A DNA stretch of 64,000 nt from a virus. The translations under genes were made by a program, and so were the position numbers. The notes under the pieces were generated by a model. It worked only from the letters and a program-made list of their open reading frames with translations. It did not search any database and was not told the DNA's origin. Below are positions 45,027-54,358 of this stretch, in pieces; within the stretch, counting starts at the first letter, position 1, and each line of letters starts with the position of its first letter. The DNA lies in IMG/VR virus record IMGVR_UViG_3300020438_005666, positions 1-64,000 of that record; one strand, 5' to 3'.

Positions 45027-45651
45027 AATTATAGCTATGGCTGGTAGAAAACAATCTGGGAAAACTACCTCTTGTGAATATATTGGTAAAGAATTTGAAA
45101 AACAATACTGGGAAAAAAATGGGTATATTTTAGATGCAAGTGAAAACCGAGTCCCCTTTAAAATATATAATTTTGCAGACCCATTAAAAAAACTATGTAT
45201 AGATATATTCGGTCTAACAGATAGGCAATGTTATGGAACAGATGCAAATAAAAACGAAATAGTGGATTGTAAATGGCCGGGACTTGACGCTAAAATGACG
45301 GCTAGAGAAGTATTGCAGTATATCGGTACAGACGTCTTTAGGAGAATGCAGCACAATGTGTGGGCAGATGCTACTATTAGAAAAATCAAAAAAGAAAATT
45401 TCCCCCTAGCATTAGTCGCGGATTGTCGTTTTCCTAACGAGGTTGAAGCTGTTCAGAATGCTCAAGGTGTAGTTATCAAACTCAACCGGAATTTATATCA
45501 TTCTGAACACGAAAGCGAAATAGCGTTAGATGTGGATAAATATGATCAGTCAAACTTTGATTTTAGCATAAATAATCAAGAGCTACCAATTGTAGAAACA
45601 CATCAATTAATTAAAAACTACCTAGAGAAACAAAGGATAATACCATTATAA
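45019..45651 (+). CDS. Deoxynucleoside monophosphate kinase
   Basis: The 210-residue protein resembles T4 gp1-type dNMP kinases: Walker A GRKQSGKT at 9-16, FADPLKKLCIDIFGL at about 53-67, REVLQYIGTDVFR and the lid-side ALVADCRFPNEV. It phosphorylates dNMPs to dNDPs for DNA synthesis, alongside the reductase and dCMP deaminase here. The stop may overlap the non-AUG start of the next gene. Confidence 0.85.
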   Translation: MCKIIAMAGRKQSGKTTSCEYIGKEFEKQYWEKNGYILDASENRVPFKIYNFADPLKKLCIDIFGLTDRQCYGTDANKNEIVDCKWPGLDAKMTAREVLQYIGTDVFRRMQHNVWADATIRKIKKENFPLALVADCRFPNEVEAVQNAQGVVIKLNRNLYHSEHESEIALDVDKYDQSNFDFSINNQELPIVETHQLIKNYLEKQRIIPL

Positions 45652-46709
45652 TTACATACTTTAGAAGTTCTTCTTATGGTACGCATAATATGTGCGAGCA
45701 ACAATATTTTATTGAATATGTTCTTGGTAGAAGAGGTTCCTCTAATAAAAAAGCAGACAAGGGCACAATTGTCCATAAGGTATTAGAAATATTAGCCCTT
45801 ATGAAAAAAGGTATACAAGATAAGGAAGTATCTATTGATGATGAAATTATAGGAGCTATAGATTTAAATACTTGCGATATGTTTGATAATAAATATGTCT
45901 TATATTTATGTAATGCTGTATACGATTATTATACCTCTAGATTTACTAACCATCAATGGTTTCAAAAAGATCGTACAGATTGTATAGAATGGGTAAGGAA
46001 AACATTAACAGGTAATAATAGATTATTTGATCCTAGATTAAGAGATGTTTTTAGGTCTGAACAACATTTCGACCTATCTATAGATAAACCTTGGGCTAAA
46101 TATAAATATGATACAGTTGAGGGTGAATTAGAAGGCCATCTATCTATTAAAGGCACCGTAGACTTGATAACTAAGGTGTCTGATGATACCTTAGAAATTA
46201 TTGACTGGAAAACTGGTAAAAGATTAAACTGGGCTACTGGAGAAGAAAAAACTCAAGAAAAGTTAGAACAAGATCCTCAGTTAAGGATATATCATTATGC
46301 TATACATAGATTATTTCCAGAATTTAAACATATTATTATGACAATTAATTTTATGAATGATGGTGGTCCTTTCTCAATATGCTTTGATAATGATGACAAC
46401 GCAGTTGTTGCCGAATATATGATTAGAGAAAAATTCAATAGAATAAAAAATAGTAAGAGTCCTCATTTAAAGAAAACATGGAAATGTACTAAATTATGTC
46501 ATTTTGGAAAGAACAATTTTTTGCAAGACGAGACAGTATCTCCTATGATAGAATATAGAGATCGTCAAGTTACACATAAGGATGAGTTGATGACACAATG
46601 CGAACAGATTAAACACGACAATGATGTGAATGGTATGGATTATGTAGTAGAAAAATACACTGCCCCAGGACATTCTGTAGACACATACAAAGCCCCAGGA
46701 GAGGTTTAA
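45651..46709 (+). CDS. RecB/Cas4-like PD-(D/E)xK exonuclease, probable non-AUG start
   Basis: The core has GTVDLITKVSDD-LEIIDWKTGKR, the D-...-E-x-K metal site, and C-terminal Cys residues (C-TK-LC near 262-267 counted from the first ATG) suggestive of an iron-sulfur type cap. From the first ATG (45690) there are 339 residues, but the in-frame stretch just upstream reads ITYFRSSSYGTHN, exactly the family's usual opening (R-SS-Y-----CE--Y-IEYVLG). No ATG, GTG or TTG precedes it; ATT at 45645 or 45651 or ATA at 45648 with AAAGGA upstream are the only options. Shown from 45651. Confidence 0.75.
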   Translation: MTYFRSSSYGTHNMCEQQYFIEYVLGRRGSSNKKADKGTIVHKVLEILALMKKGIQDKEVSIDDEIIGAIDLNTCDMFDNKYVLYLCNAVYDYYTSRFTNHQWFQKDRTDCIEWVRKTLTGNNRLFDPRLRDVFRSEQHFDLSIDKPWAKYKYDTVEGELEGHLSIKGTVDLITKVSDDTLEIIDWKTGKRLNWATGEEKTQEKLEQDPQLRIYHYAIHRLFPEFKHIIMTINFMNDGGPFSICFDNDDNAVVAEYMIREKFNRIKNSKSPHLKKTWKCTKLCHFGKNNFLQDETVSPMIEYRDRQVTHKDELMTQCEQIKHDNDVNGMDYVVEKYTAPGHSVDTYKAPGEV

Positions 46710-46712
46710 TTA

Positions 46713-48587
46713 ATGTACACACCATTACATGTACATACGCATTATAGCTTATTGGATGGTATATCTAAACCTGAGCAAATTGCTAAAAGATGCGCTAGTC
46801 TTAATATCAAGTCCTGCGCTATTACTGATCACGGCACTATATCTGGTAATATAGATTTTTATAGAACTATGAAGCAAAATAATATTAAGCCTATATTAGG
46901 TTGCGAATTATATATTAGTGCTGACGCTACCATTAAGGATAAAACTAATAGATCTTTGTCACACTTAGTAGTTCTTGCTAAAAATTATGATGGCTGGCAA
47001 GATCTTATTAAGATAGTCTCTGTATCTAATAGCGAAGAATATTTTTACTATAAACCTAGAATTGATTTAAATATATTAAAAAAGTATATAAATAATCAAG
47101 ACCTTATTTGTATTTCGGGACATCCCGGTTCTACGCTAGCTAATGAGATATATAGTTTTGATAAGGCAGCCATGATTGACGATTGGGAAAATAAAGCTTT
47201 GCAACATATATCTAATCTACAAGATGTGTTTGGTAAAGATAATTTTTTTATTGAAATACAATTAATGGACGCAGGCAATGAGCATCAACAGATTATAGGA
47301 AAGTCATTAAGAGATCTTTCTAAGTCAAAGCATATTCCTAGAGTTGCCACTATAGACGCACACTATTGCGATATTCTAGACGCTGTAGATCAAAGAGTGT
47401 TACTATGTAGTTCTCTAAAGACGACACTCCCCGATGTATCAAATAAAATTTTAAATAATCAAGAAGTGGCATTGTCTACCTTTTTTACTTCTGATAAATA
47501 TTACATATTATCACCAGAAGAAATGGATGAATTACATGATTCAGAAGAACTTGAAAATACTATAAAAATAGATAATATGTGTGAGGATTATGATATTTTA
47601 AAATCTCCACAATTACCAGATTTTGAATGCCCAGATAAACAAACGCCTATAGACTATATTAGAGAGTTATGTAGGGGTGGCTGGCGGTCCAAAATACAAA
47701 ACAAAGTACCAAAAGAAAAGCATGAAATATATGTAGAAAGAATCAAACAAGAACTTGATGTTTTAGCGAAAGCAAATTTGTCTAGTTATTTTTTGATTGT
47801 AAAAGATATCGTTGATTATGTTAAATCAATTGATTGTTTGCCAGGACCGGGTAGAGGCAGTGCTGCTGGTTGTCTAGTGTCGTACCTTATAGGTATTACA
47901 GCTATAGACCCTATTGAATATGATTTAATTTTTGAAAGATTTTATAATACAGGGAGAAACACCGATAAACATATATCAATGCCTGATATTGATGTGGACG
48001 TACCTATAGAGCATAGAGAAGCTATTATTAATTATATTAAAGATAAGTATGGATATGATAAAGTTTCTCAAATGATTACTTTTAATACTCTAAAAGGCAG
48101 GGGAGCTTTGAAGGAAGTTTTAAGGGTTTACGGCAACATATCTTTCCAAGAAATGAATAAAATAACAAAAAATATTCCAGATGAAGCAAAAATAGCTGAC
48201 GAATTGCAACAAATGAAAGATGGGAATGGTGGGGCATCCATAATTAGATGGGCTCTAGAAAATAACGGAGACAAACTAAAAGAATGGTGCCATTTAAATG
48301 ATGATGGTGAGCTACAAGGCCCATTAGCAAAAAGATTTGAGCAAGCTATTCGGTTAGAGGGCTCTAAATATAATCAATCAAAACATGCTGCTGGTATAGC
48401 TATAGCCAATAACTCTTTGAACTCTATATGTCCAATGATATGGGATAAAAAAACAAATCAAAATATAGCAGGGTTTGAAATGTCCGACTTAGAATCAATT
48501 GGTGTTATAAAATTCGATATTTTAGGCATAGCCCTATTGGATAAGATCATGTTAGCTAAAAATTTACTGAATATAAAGGCTTTATAA
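46713..48587 (+). CDS. dnaE: DNA polymerase III alpha subunit, N-terminal part (PHP, palm)
   Basis: The 624-residue product covers the PHP domain (1-270) and the palm/thumb of DnaE. PHP metal residues look intact: HVHTH at 6-10, ITDHGTISG and GCELY, unlike the degenerate E. coli PHP. The catalytic Asp residues are D425 and D427 in PDIDVD and D602 in KFDILG, so the whole triad is in this half. The chain stops 22 residues after D602, before the fingers. The rest is encoded at 49451-51061; the two halves total 1160 residues, as in a full DnaE. TAATG couples it to the next small ORF. Confidence 0.92.
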   Translation: MYTPLHVHTHYSLLDGISKPEQIAKRCASLNIKSCAITDHGTISGNIDFYRTMKQNNIKPILGCELYISADATIKDKTNRSLSHLVVLAKNYDGWQDLIKIVSVSNSEEYFYYKPRIDLNILKKYINNQDLICISGHPGSTLANEIYSFDKAAMIDDWENKALQHISNLQDVFGKDNFFIEIQLMDAGNEHQQIIGKSLRDLSKSKHIPRVATIDAHYCDILDAVDQRVLLCSSLKTTLPDVSNKILNNQEVALSTFFTSDKYYILSPEEMDELHDSEELENTIKIDNMCEDYDILKSPQLPDFECPDKQTPIDYIRELCRGGWRSKIQNKVPKEKHEIYVERIKQELDVLAKANLSSYFLIVKDIVDYVKSIDCLPGPGRGSAAGCLVSYLIGITAIDPIEYDLIFERFYNTGRNTDKHISMPDIDVDVPIEHREAIINYIKDKYGYDKVSQMITFNTLKGRGALKEVLRVYGNISFQEMNKITKNIPDEAKIADELQQMKDGNGGASIIRWALENNGDKLKEWCHLNDDGELQGPLAKRFEQAIRLEGSKYNQSKHAAGIAIANNSLNSICPMIWDKKTNQNIAGFEMSDLESIGVIKFDILGIALLDKIMLAKNLLNIKAL

Positions 48588-48763
48588 TGGAATTCCAGAA
48601 TGTAAAAGTGGGTCAAAGATTTATTTACAATAAATTAGAATATTTAAAAATTACTGAAATAAAAAAGAACTGTTGCCAAATTGAATGTAATGCGTTAAAA
48701 TTACAGGATAACAACAAAATACTTTTTGAATACAAAGCAAAGGTGGAGGTAATAAATGATTAG
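48587..48763 (+). CDS. 58-residue protein between the polymerase halves
   Basis: The ATG overlaps the polymerase stop (TAATG) and the stop overlaps the exonuclease start (ATGATTAG). The product begins MEFQNVKVGQRFIYNKLEYL and looks like a small beta-barrel with two Cys; similar G-x-RF-Y-G-EY starts occur in short phage proteins. No function known. The exact fit between coupled genes supports translation. Confidence 0.6.
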   Translation: MEFQNVKVGQRFIYNKLEYLKITEIKKNCCQIECNALKLQDNNKILFEYKAKVEVIND

Positions 48764-49454
48764 GAATAAAATTTGTGTTTTTGATTTTGAAACAGATGGG
48801 ATAAACCCTTCTGTTTGTAGTCCGGTTCAGTTATCTGCGGTAATTGTTGATCCTATAAAGCTAGATATTGTTAAAAATTCACAGTTTAATGTGATGCTTA
48901 AACCTGAAAAATTGGAAGATGAGTCTTGCGATAATCCTTATACCGACTCGGATATTTTAGAATGGCACGGTAAGGTGAAAGCTATCTCGGCTCAACAGGT
49001 ATTATCTGATTGGAAGCAATACCCTAATCAGAAACATGCTTGGTCTCAATTCGTATCGTATTTAGATAAATATCACTCAAAAGCTAATGGGGGTAAAAAA
49101 TCTCAATTTACAGCACCTATTGCTTGTGGGTATAATATATTAAGATTTGATATGCCAATTGTAGATAGATTAAGTGTAAAATATGATAATGTTAATAAAG
49201 AAAAAAGTACGTGTTTATTTCACCCTAGAGACAAGATAGATTTAATGCATGTTATGTTCTTGTGGATGAGTTATGTTTCCGAAGTTAGATCTTTATCTTT
49301 AGATAATATGAGAGATTATCTAGGATTAAGCAAAGATAATGCTCATGATGCAATTAAAGATGTTGAGGATTGTGCAAAAATATTAATTAGATTCTTAAGA
49401 CTGCATAAAAATTTAAGCAGTAAGATACAATTTAAAGGCGCTTTTAGTTCATGA
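48756..49454 (+). CDS. dnaQ: DnaQ-like 3'-5' proofreading exonuclease
   Basis: The 232-residue protein carries the DEDDh motifs: D10 and E12 in VFDFETDG, D132 in GYNILRFDMP, and H197-x4-D202 in AHDAIKDVED. It would remove mismatched 3' ends. It sits between the two polymerase gene halves, overlapping the downstream half by four bases (ATGA), so the three proteins are made together, consistent with a polymerase-proofreading complex. No clamp-binding motif or extra domain is seen. Confidence 0.88.
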   Translation: MIRNKICVFDFETDGINPSVCSPVQLSAVIVDPIKLDIVKNSQFNVMLKPEKLEDESCDNPYTDSDILEWHGKVKAISAQQVLSDWKQYPNQKHAWSQFVSYLDKYHSKANGGKKSQFTAPIACGYNILRFDMPIVDRLSVKYDNVNKEKSTCLFHPRDKIDLMHVMFLWMSYVSEVRSLSLDNMRDYLGLSKDNAHDAIKDVEDCAKILIRFLRLHKNLSSKIQFKGAFSS

Positions 49455-51061
49455 AAACGATAACATTTGCAGATTGTGCTTGCGAGTTTCCTGTCGGAAA
49501 AGACGGAAGCGTTGACTTAGATATTAGTTTAGAAAATATTTGCCTAAGCTGTAATAGAACATGGAATTTAATATCTGAAGGGAATACTAAGGGTTGCTTT
49601 CAGTTAGAATCTAGACTAGGTCAGATGATGTCTAAGAAATTAAAACCTAACAATATAGAGCAGCTTTCTGCCTTGATAAGTATCATGAGGCCGGGATGTC
49701 TAGAAGCTTATCGTGATGGTAAGTCTGTTAGCAATCATTATATAGATAAAAAAAATCAAGAAGAAGAAGTAGACTTTTTCCATGAGTCATTAGAACCTAT
49801 ATTGAAAACCACCTATGGAGAAATGGTTTATCAAGAACAAGCTATGCAAATATGTCAGTGTGTTGCTAATTTCGATCTCACCGAAGCTGATAAATTAAGA
49901 AAAGCTATCGGTAAGAAACAACCAGAAGAAATGAAAAAGATTAAAAAGATTTTTATCAAAAAAACAGCATCCGCTAAAATATTATCAAAAGAAGAAGCTG
50001 AGCAGGTGTTTGGATGGATTGAAAAAAGTCAAAGATATAGTTTTAATAAAAGTCATGCTGTTAGTTATGCTTATAATGCATACTTGTCTGCTTATATAAA
50101 AGCTCATTTTCCTAAACATTTTTTTGCAGCATATATGAAATTTGCTAAAGATAAAATAGATCCCTTAAAAGAAATTCAAGAATTAGTCAATAATGCTAAC
50201 CAAATGGGTATAGATGTTTATAAACCTAGCATTCGAAAACCATCAAAAGAATTTTTTATAGATCAAGACGATAATAATATCTATTTTGGTCTTACTGATA
50301 TTAAAGGTGTTGGTGATTCAGTTTATGAAAAAATTACAGAAATATTAAATAATATTAATTTAAAAAATATGGGATTCGGTAAGTTATATTGCGAATTTTT
50401 ACAACATATCAACTCTACAGCAGCAAAAGCTATTATATCTGTTGGAGCTATAGATACTTTGTCTATATCTAGAAATAAAATGTTATTTTACTACGAAAAC
50501 TTAAATAGTCTTACCGACAGAGAGCTGTCTGTACTAAATAAAATTTTTGATAAAGAAATTGATATAGATAAAGCATTGGCTATCTTAATAGATAATACAG
50601 AAAAAAAGCTGATAGCTAAGAGAAAGAATGTAGTATTATCTATCATCAATAGTATAAATAAGCCGCCTTACAACTTAGAAGATAGTCCAGAATGGTTAGC
50701 TAGTAATGAAAGATTCTATTTAGGTATATCTCTAACCTGTCATAAAATTGATGGTTGTGATATATATACGGCTAATGCAGAATGTAAAGATCTATTAAAA
50801 AACAACTGCCCTAAACAGCCTATTTTAGGAGCAGAAATTGTAGATATAAATGTTATCAAAACCAAAAGGGGTTTAAATCCAGGTCAGGAAATGGCTTTTG
50901 TTAAAGCTGAAGACTCTACTGGAGTTTCTGATCTTGTTGTGTTTCCAGAAGAATATACAAAATATAAAGATTTATTAATGGAAGGTAATACTTTAATATT
51001 AAAATTAGATAGGTCCAAGGATAAGGATTCTTTTATAGTGAAGAAATGCTGGCAAGTATAG
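49451..51061 (+). CDS. dnaE: DNA polymerase III alpha subunit, C-terminal part (fingers, HhH, OB)
   Basis: The 536-residue product begins with about 30 new residues and then continues DnaE exactly where the first part ends: NTKGCFQLESR (45-55), ISIMRPGCLEAY, ESLEPILKTTYGEMVYQEQ-M, LRKAIGKK, and SFNKSHAVSYAY (197-208). The tail has a helix-hairpin-helix region (FGLTDIKGVGDSVYEKI) and an OB domain (GAEIVDINVIKTKRG ... V-FPE-Y). No intein residues occur at the break. It cannot polymerise alone since the catalytic Asp residues are in the other half. Confidence 0.92.
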   Translation: MKTITFADCACEFPVGKDGSVDLDISLENICLSCNRTWNLISEGNTKGCFQLESRLGQMMSKKLKPNNIEQLSALISIMRPGCLEAYRDGKSVSNHYIDKKNQEEEVDFFHESLEPILKTTYGEMVYQEQAMQICQCVANFDLTEADKLRKAIGKKQPEEMKKIKKIFIKKTASAKILSKEEAEQVFGWIEKSQRYSFNKSHAVSYAYNAYLSAYIKAHFPKHFFAAYMKFAKDKIDPLKEIQELVNNANQMGIDVYKPSIRKPSKEFFIDQDDNNIYFGLTDIKGVGDSVYEKITEILNNINLKNMGFGKLYCEFLQHINSTAAKAIISVGAIDTLSISRNKMLFYYENLNSLTDRELSVLNKIFDKEIDIDKALAILIDNTEKKLIAKRKNVVLSIINSINKPPYNLEDSPEWLASNERFYLGISLTCHKIDGCDIYTANAECKDLLKNNCPKQPILGAEIVDINVIKTKRGLNPGQEMAFVKAEDSTGVSDLVVFPEEYTKYKDLLMEGNTLILKLDRSKDKDSFIVKKCWQV

Positions 51062-51063
51062 GC

Positions 51064-51091
51064 TTGACTCAACCTTAGAAAAGCTTATAAT
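51064..51091 (+). promoter_or_regulatory. Sigma-70 type promoter TTGACT-16-TATAAT
   Basis: TTGACT (51064-51069) and TATAAT (51086-51091) with 16-base spacing lie just after the polymerase stop and 55 bases ahead of the SSB start. With the terminator at 51572 this makes ssb a single-gene unit. Confidence 0.75.
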
Positions 51092-51145
51092 AACATATGT
51101 TGTCAATTGAGACTTTTACATTGTTTTATAAAAATAGGAGTTGTT

Positions 51146-51553
51146 ATGAATTTAGTAATTTTGAGAGGTAACATAGCTAGAGACCCTGAACTTAGATATG
51201 TTAATACTTCTGGCAGGGAAACTGCTGTGATTAATTTTACCGTAGCGGTTTCACGAGAATTTACTAAGAATAATGGAGAGCAGGATAAGGTTACGACCTT
51301 TGTTAATTGCGAAGCTTGGGACACTGGCGCTGAAGCTATTGGCAATTCTTTCCGAAAGGGAGATTTAGTCATGATCGAAGGATCATTAAGAAATGATTCC
51401 TGGGAAAAAGATGGTATCAAAAGATCCACAATGAAAGTTAGGGTAAATAATTTTGCTAGAATTCAGAAGATTTCTAAGTCTTCTGGCGCTAACAAAAAAG
51501 ATAGTCAGGAGACTAGTCAGGACAGTAGTGGAGAACCTGCCGTAGCTTTCTAA
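51146..51553 (+). CDS. ssb: Single-stranded DNA-binding protein
   Basis: Start placed at the ATG at 51146 (135 residues) with AGGAG upstream. The OB-fold start MNLVILRGNIARDPELRYVN, then INFTVAVSR and FVNCEAWDTGAEAIGNSFRKGDLVMIEGSL, is a textbook bacterial-type SSB. The tail is Ser/Gln/Asp-rich and ends AVAF, a weak version of the acidic partner-binding tip. It has its own promoter and terminator, fitting high-level production. Confidence 0.95.
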   Translation: MNLVILRGNIARDPELRYVNTSGRETAVINFTVAVSREFTKNNGEQDKVTTFVNCEAWDTGAEAIGNSFRKGDLVMIEGSLRNDSWEKDGIKRSTMKVRVNNFARIQKISKSSGANKKDSQETSQDSSGEPAVAF

Positions 51554-51571
51554 TATAGGTTGCTGTGGTGA

Positions 51572-51612
51572 GTGCGGAAGTCTTGTTGTGGGGGCTTCCG
51601 CACATTTTTTTT
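51572..51612 (+). terminator. Rho-independent terminator
   Basis: Perfect 9-bp stem GTGCGGAAG/CTTCCGCAC with a 14-base loop and eight T residues, 18 bases after the ssb stop. The next gene starts 18 bases later. Confidence 0.92.
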
Positions 51613-51630
51613 ATAGAGACTAATTTATTT

Positions 51631-53250
51631 ATGCCTAATAATAAAAAACTCAAAGTATTATTCTGTACTGAATCTGGCCATATTAATTCTGGATATGGTA
51701 ACTACACAAGGTCTTTACTTTCTAGGCTTTATGATTCTAATAAATATAAAATAGCCGAGCTATCTTGCTACAGAAGTTGCGACATTCCTAAAGAAGAAAA
51801 ATGGAAAATATATCCTAATGCAGTTACTAAAACAGATGAAAGACATGAATCCTATCAAGCTAATTTTACTAACCAATTTGGTCAATGGCGTTTTGATATA
51901 GTTTTAGCTGATTTTAAACCTGATGTAGTCGTAGACTTTAGAGATATCTTTATGTCTATATATCAAGAAGCTTCTGTTTTTAGAAATAAATTTCACTGGA
52001 TTTTAGCCCCAACTATAGATTCTTTACCTCTCAAGCAAGAGTGGCTATCTGCCATGCAGCATTGCGACACATTACTAACACATACAGACTGGGCTAAAAA
52101 AGAACTTTCTCAACAATATGATTTAGATATTAAGGGTGTGGTTAAAGATTCTGTAGATACAAATATTTTTAAACCAAAAAACCAAACCTCTTGCAGACAA
52201 CAACTATCTATAGAGCTTGATACTTTTGTGGTTGGTAGCGTAATGAGAAATGCGAAAAGAAAATTAATACCCAATACTTTAAAACTTATATCGAAACTAC
52301 AAAAACAAAATCCTAATAAAAAAATATTGTTATATCTACACACAAGCTATCCAGAAGGTAAGGGGTGGGATATTCCAGAATTATTATTAAGATATAAAGT
52401 TTTTAATAATGTATTATTCTCTTATAAATGTAAGAGCTGTTCTAAATGGTCTCCTATGTTATGGCATGGAGAGGTATGTGTATGTCCTTATTGTAAACAA
52501 AAAAAGCTTACCATATGTAATGTAAATAATGGATTGTTAGATTCAGATATGCATAAGATTTATAATGCTATGGATATTTATTTACAATATTCTATATGTG
52601 AAGGTTTTGGTATACCCCCACTAGAAGCAGCATCTTGCGGTACACCCTTTATTTCTGTAAAACATGGAGCTATGTTAGACTTAATAAACGATCTTGATGG
52701 TTTTGGAGTAGATATTAAATGTGACTTTACTGAACAAGAAAGTGGTGCGGATAGAGTATATCCTGACGACAAACATTGTCTGGATATCTTACAGAATTAT
52801 ATTGACATGGATTTAATACAAAGGCGAGAATTAAAAACAAAAATTAGAAAAAATGTTATTGAAAAACACTCTTGGGATATTACAGCAAATAATTTTCAAA
52901 ATATCTTTGATAGTATTCCCAAAAGTAAAATAAAATGGACACCTATTAGTAAAGAATATTTTGACTCTTTAAATAAGGACATGCCAGACCTTGCTTCTAA
53001 TAGAGACTTTGTTTATTATGTAATAGATAATGTTTTAGAAGAGCCCCACCTTAAGAAACAATTTTTTATTCAACAAATTATACGCTCTTTAAATACTGGC
53101 TATATAATGAATGATAGTGAGGTTGTTAAGTTCGGTAGACAACAGGCCGTAAATATTCTACAAATGTGGTTTAATAATAAAATAAATTTAAATAAAGTGC
53201 TAGAGGATATTTCGATATTAACAAACAGAGATTTCTTGGATTATCGTTAA
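51631..53250 (+). CDS. GT4-family glycosyltransferase with zinc-ribbon insertion
   Basis: Start placed at the ATG at 51631, after the terminator (539 residues). The N-terminal half has GHINSGYGNYTRSLL and the C-terminal half the GT4 donor motif YSICEGFGIPPLEAASCGTPFI. Between them, at about 267-295, two C-x2-C pairs (CKSC and CPYC) form an apparent zinc ribbon inside the GT-B fold, which is not typical. After residue 440 comes a further 100-residue helical region. Donor and acceptor unknown. Confidence 0.75.
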   Translation: MPNNKKLKVLFCTESGHINSGYGNYTRSLLSRLYDSNKYKIAELSCYRSCDIPKEEKWKIYPNAVTKTDERHESYQANFTNQFGQWRFDIVLADFKPDVVVDFRDIFMSIYQEASVFRNKFHWILAPTIDSLPLKQEWLSAMQHCDTLLTHTDWAKKELSQQYDLDIKGVVKDSVDTNIFKPKNQTSCRQQLSIELDTFVVGSVMRNAKRKLIPNTLKLISKLQKQNPNKKILLYLHTSYPEGKGWDIPELLLRYKVFNNVLFSYKCKSCSKWSPMLWHGEVCVCPYCKQKKLTICNVNNGLLDSDMHKIYNAMDIYLQYSICEGFGIPPLEAASCGTPFISVKHGAMLDLINDLDGFGVDIKCDFTEQESGADRVYPDDKHCLDILQNYIDMDLIQRRELKTKIRKNVIEKHSWDITANNFQNIFDSIPKSKIKWTPISKEYFDSLNKDMPDLASNRDFVYYVIDNVLEEPHLKKQFFIQQIIRSLNTGYIMNDSEVVKFGRQQAVNILQMWFNNKINLNKVLEDISILTNRDFLDYR

Positions 53251-53251
53251 C

Positions 53252-54358
53252 ATGAAAAACATACTGTACATAGGTCCGTATAAAGAGAACACTGGTCTAG
53301 GTAGATCCGCCAGAAGATATGTTGATGCTTTAGGTTATAATTTTGATATTAACCTATCTATTCGTCCTATCTATTTTACTCCCTACTTGGACTATGGTAA
53401 TGAAGCAGGTAAAGATTATAATGAATTTGAAGAAAATAGCAGTAAATCTTATGATATGGTTATCCAACATGGATATCCTAATTGTTTTGAGTACCGTTAC
53501 GATTTTGGAGAAAATGTAGCAATAGCGGAAATAGATACATATGGAATAGGTCATACAGGATGGGTGGAAAGATTAAATATGATGGATAAAGTTATTACTC
53601 CGTCTGTATGGTCTAGATCGTCTATGATAGATGCTGGTTGTGAAACTAAAATTAATATTTTACCAGAACCATTTGATTTAAGTAAATTCGATCAAGATTA
53701 CGACCCTATATTTAATGATAAAAATAATGACTTTGTTTTTTATTATATTGCTAAACATCAAGATAAAAATAATTTAAAAGCTTTGCTAGCAGCATTTTTT
53801 TTGGAGTTCAAAAAACACGATGATGTTAAATTAGTTATTAAAACAGATATTGATGGATTTGATAATCAAGAAGCAGAACATATAGTAGCTTATGATATAC
53901 AGCAAGTAGAAAAAGCATTAAGGATTCAGGAAAAAAATATACAAATACCAAAAATTATAATTGGATATTATGAACAAGAATATATAATGAGATTACATAA
54001 CCAATGTGACTGTTATGTAGATGTGTGTAAAGCAGAAGCTTTTGGTGCTTCAGCTATTGAGTCAATGTTATTTAAAAATCTAACGATAGTTAACAAAGAT
54101 ACTGGTCCAAATACATACATTAATAATAAAAATGGGTTTGTAATAGACAGCCTATTAACTAATGTGTACAGTAAAGACTTTTATATAGAAAATACTTTTA
54201 CTGTATATGAAAAATGGAGAGAACCATTTTTAAATTCTATACAACAGCAAATGAGACTGGCGTACGAAACAAAAAATACAGAAAAAAGCAATAAGATTAA
54301 TAATTTTGATAGAGAAATGTTTTCTGAAAAAGCTTTTGTGGAAGGCTTACTAAAATGA
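53252..54358 (+). CDS. GT4-family glycosyltransferase
   Basis: The 368-residue product starts NILYIGPYKENTGLGRSARRYV, a GT-B opening, has VITPSVWSRSSMIDAG and the donor-side motif KAEAFGASAIESMLF (E-x7-E). It begins one base after the previous GT4 stop and overlaps the next gene by four bases. Length is shorter than the usual GT4 (about 380-400) but both domains seem present. Sugar specificity unknown. Confidence 0.75.
   Translation: MKNILYIGPYKENTGLGRSARRYVDALGYNFDINLSIRPIYFTPYLDYGNEAGKDYNEFEENSSKSYDMVIQHGYPNCFEYRYDFGENVAIAEIDTYGIGHTGWVERLNMMDKVITPSVWSRSSMIDAGCETKINILPEPFDLSKFDQDYDPIFNDKNNDFVFYYIAKHQDKNNLKALLAAFFLEFKKHDDVKLVIKTDIDGFDNQEAEHIVAYDIQQVEKALRIQEKNIQIPKIIIGYYEQEYIMRLHNQCDCYVDVCKAEAFGASAIESMLFKNLTIVNKDTGPNTYINNKNGFVIDSLLTNVYSKDFYIENTFTVYEKWREPFLNSIQQQMRLAYETKNTEKSNKINNFDREMFSEKAFVEGLLK

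Noticed and set aside
46713-51061. Split polymerase explained by a split intein, as in cyanobacterial DnaE
   Set aside because: The break is upstream of the intein site (FNKSH is intact in the second half), and neither half carries intein motifs such as an initial Cys block or a final HN dipeptide at the junction.
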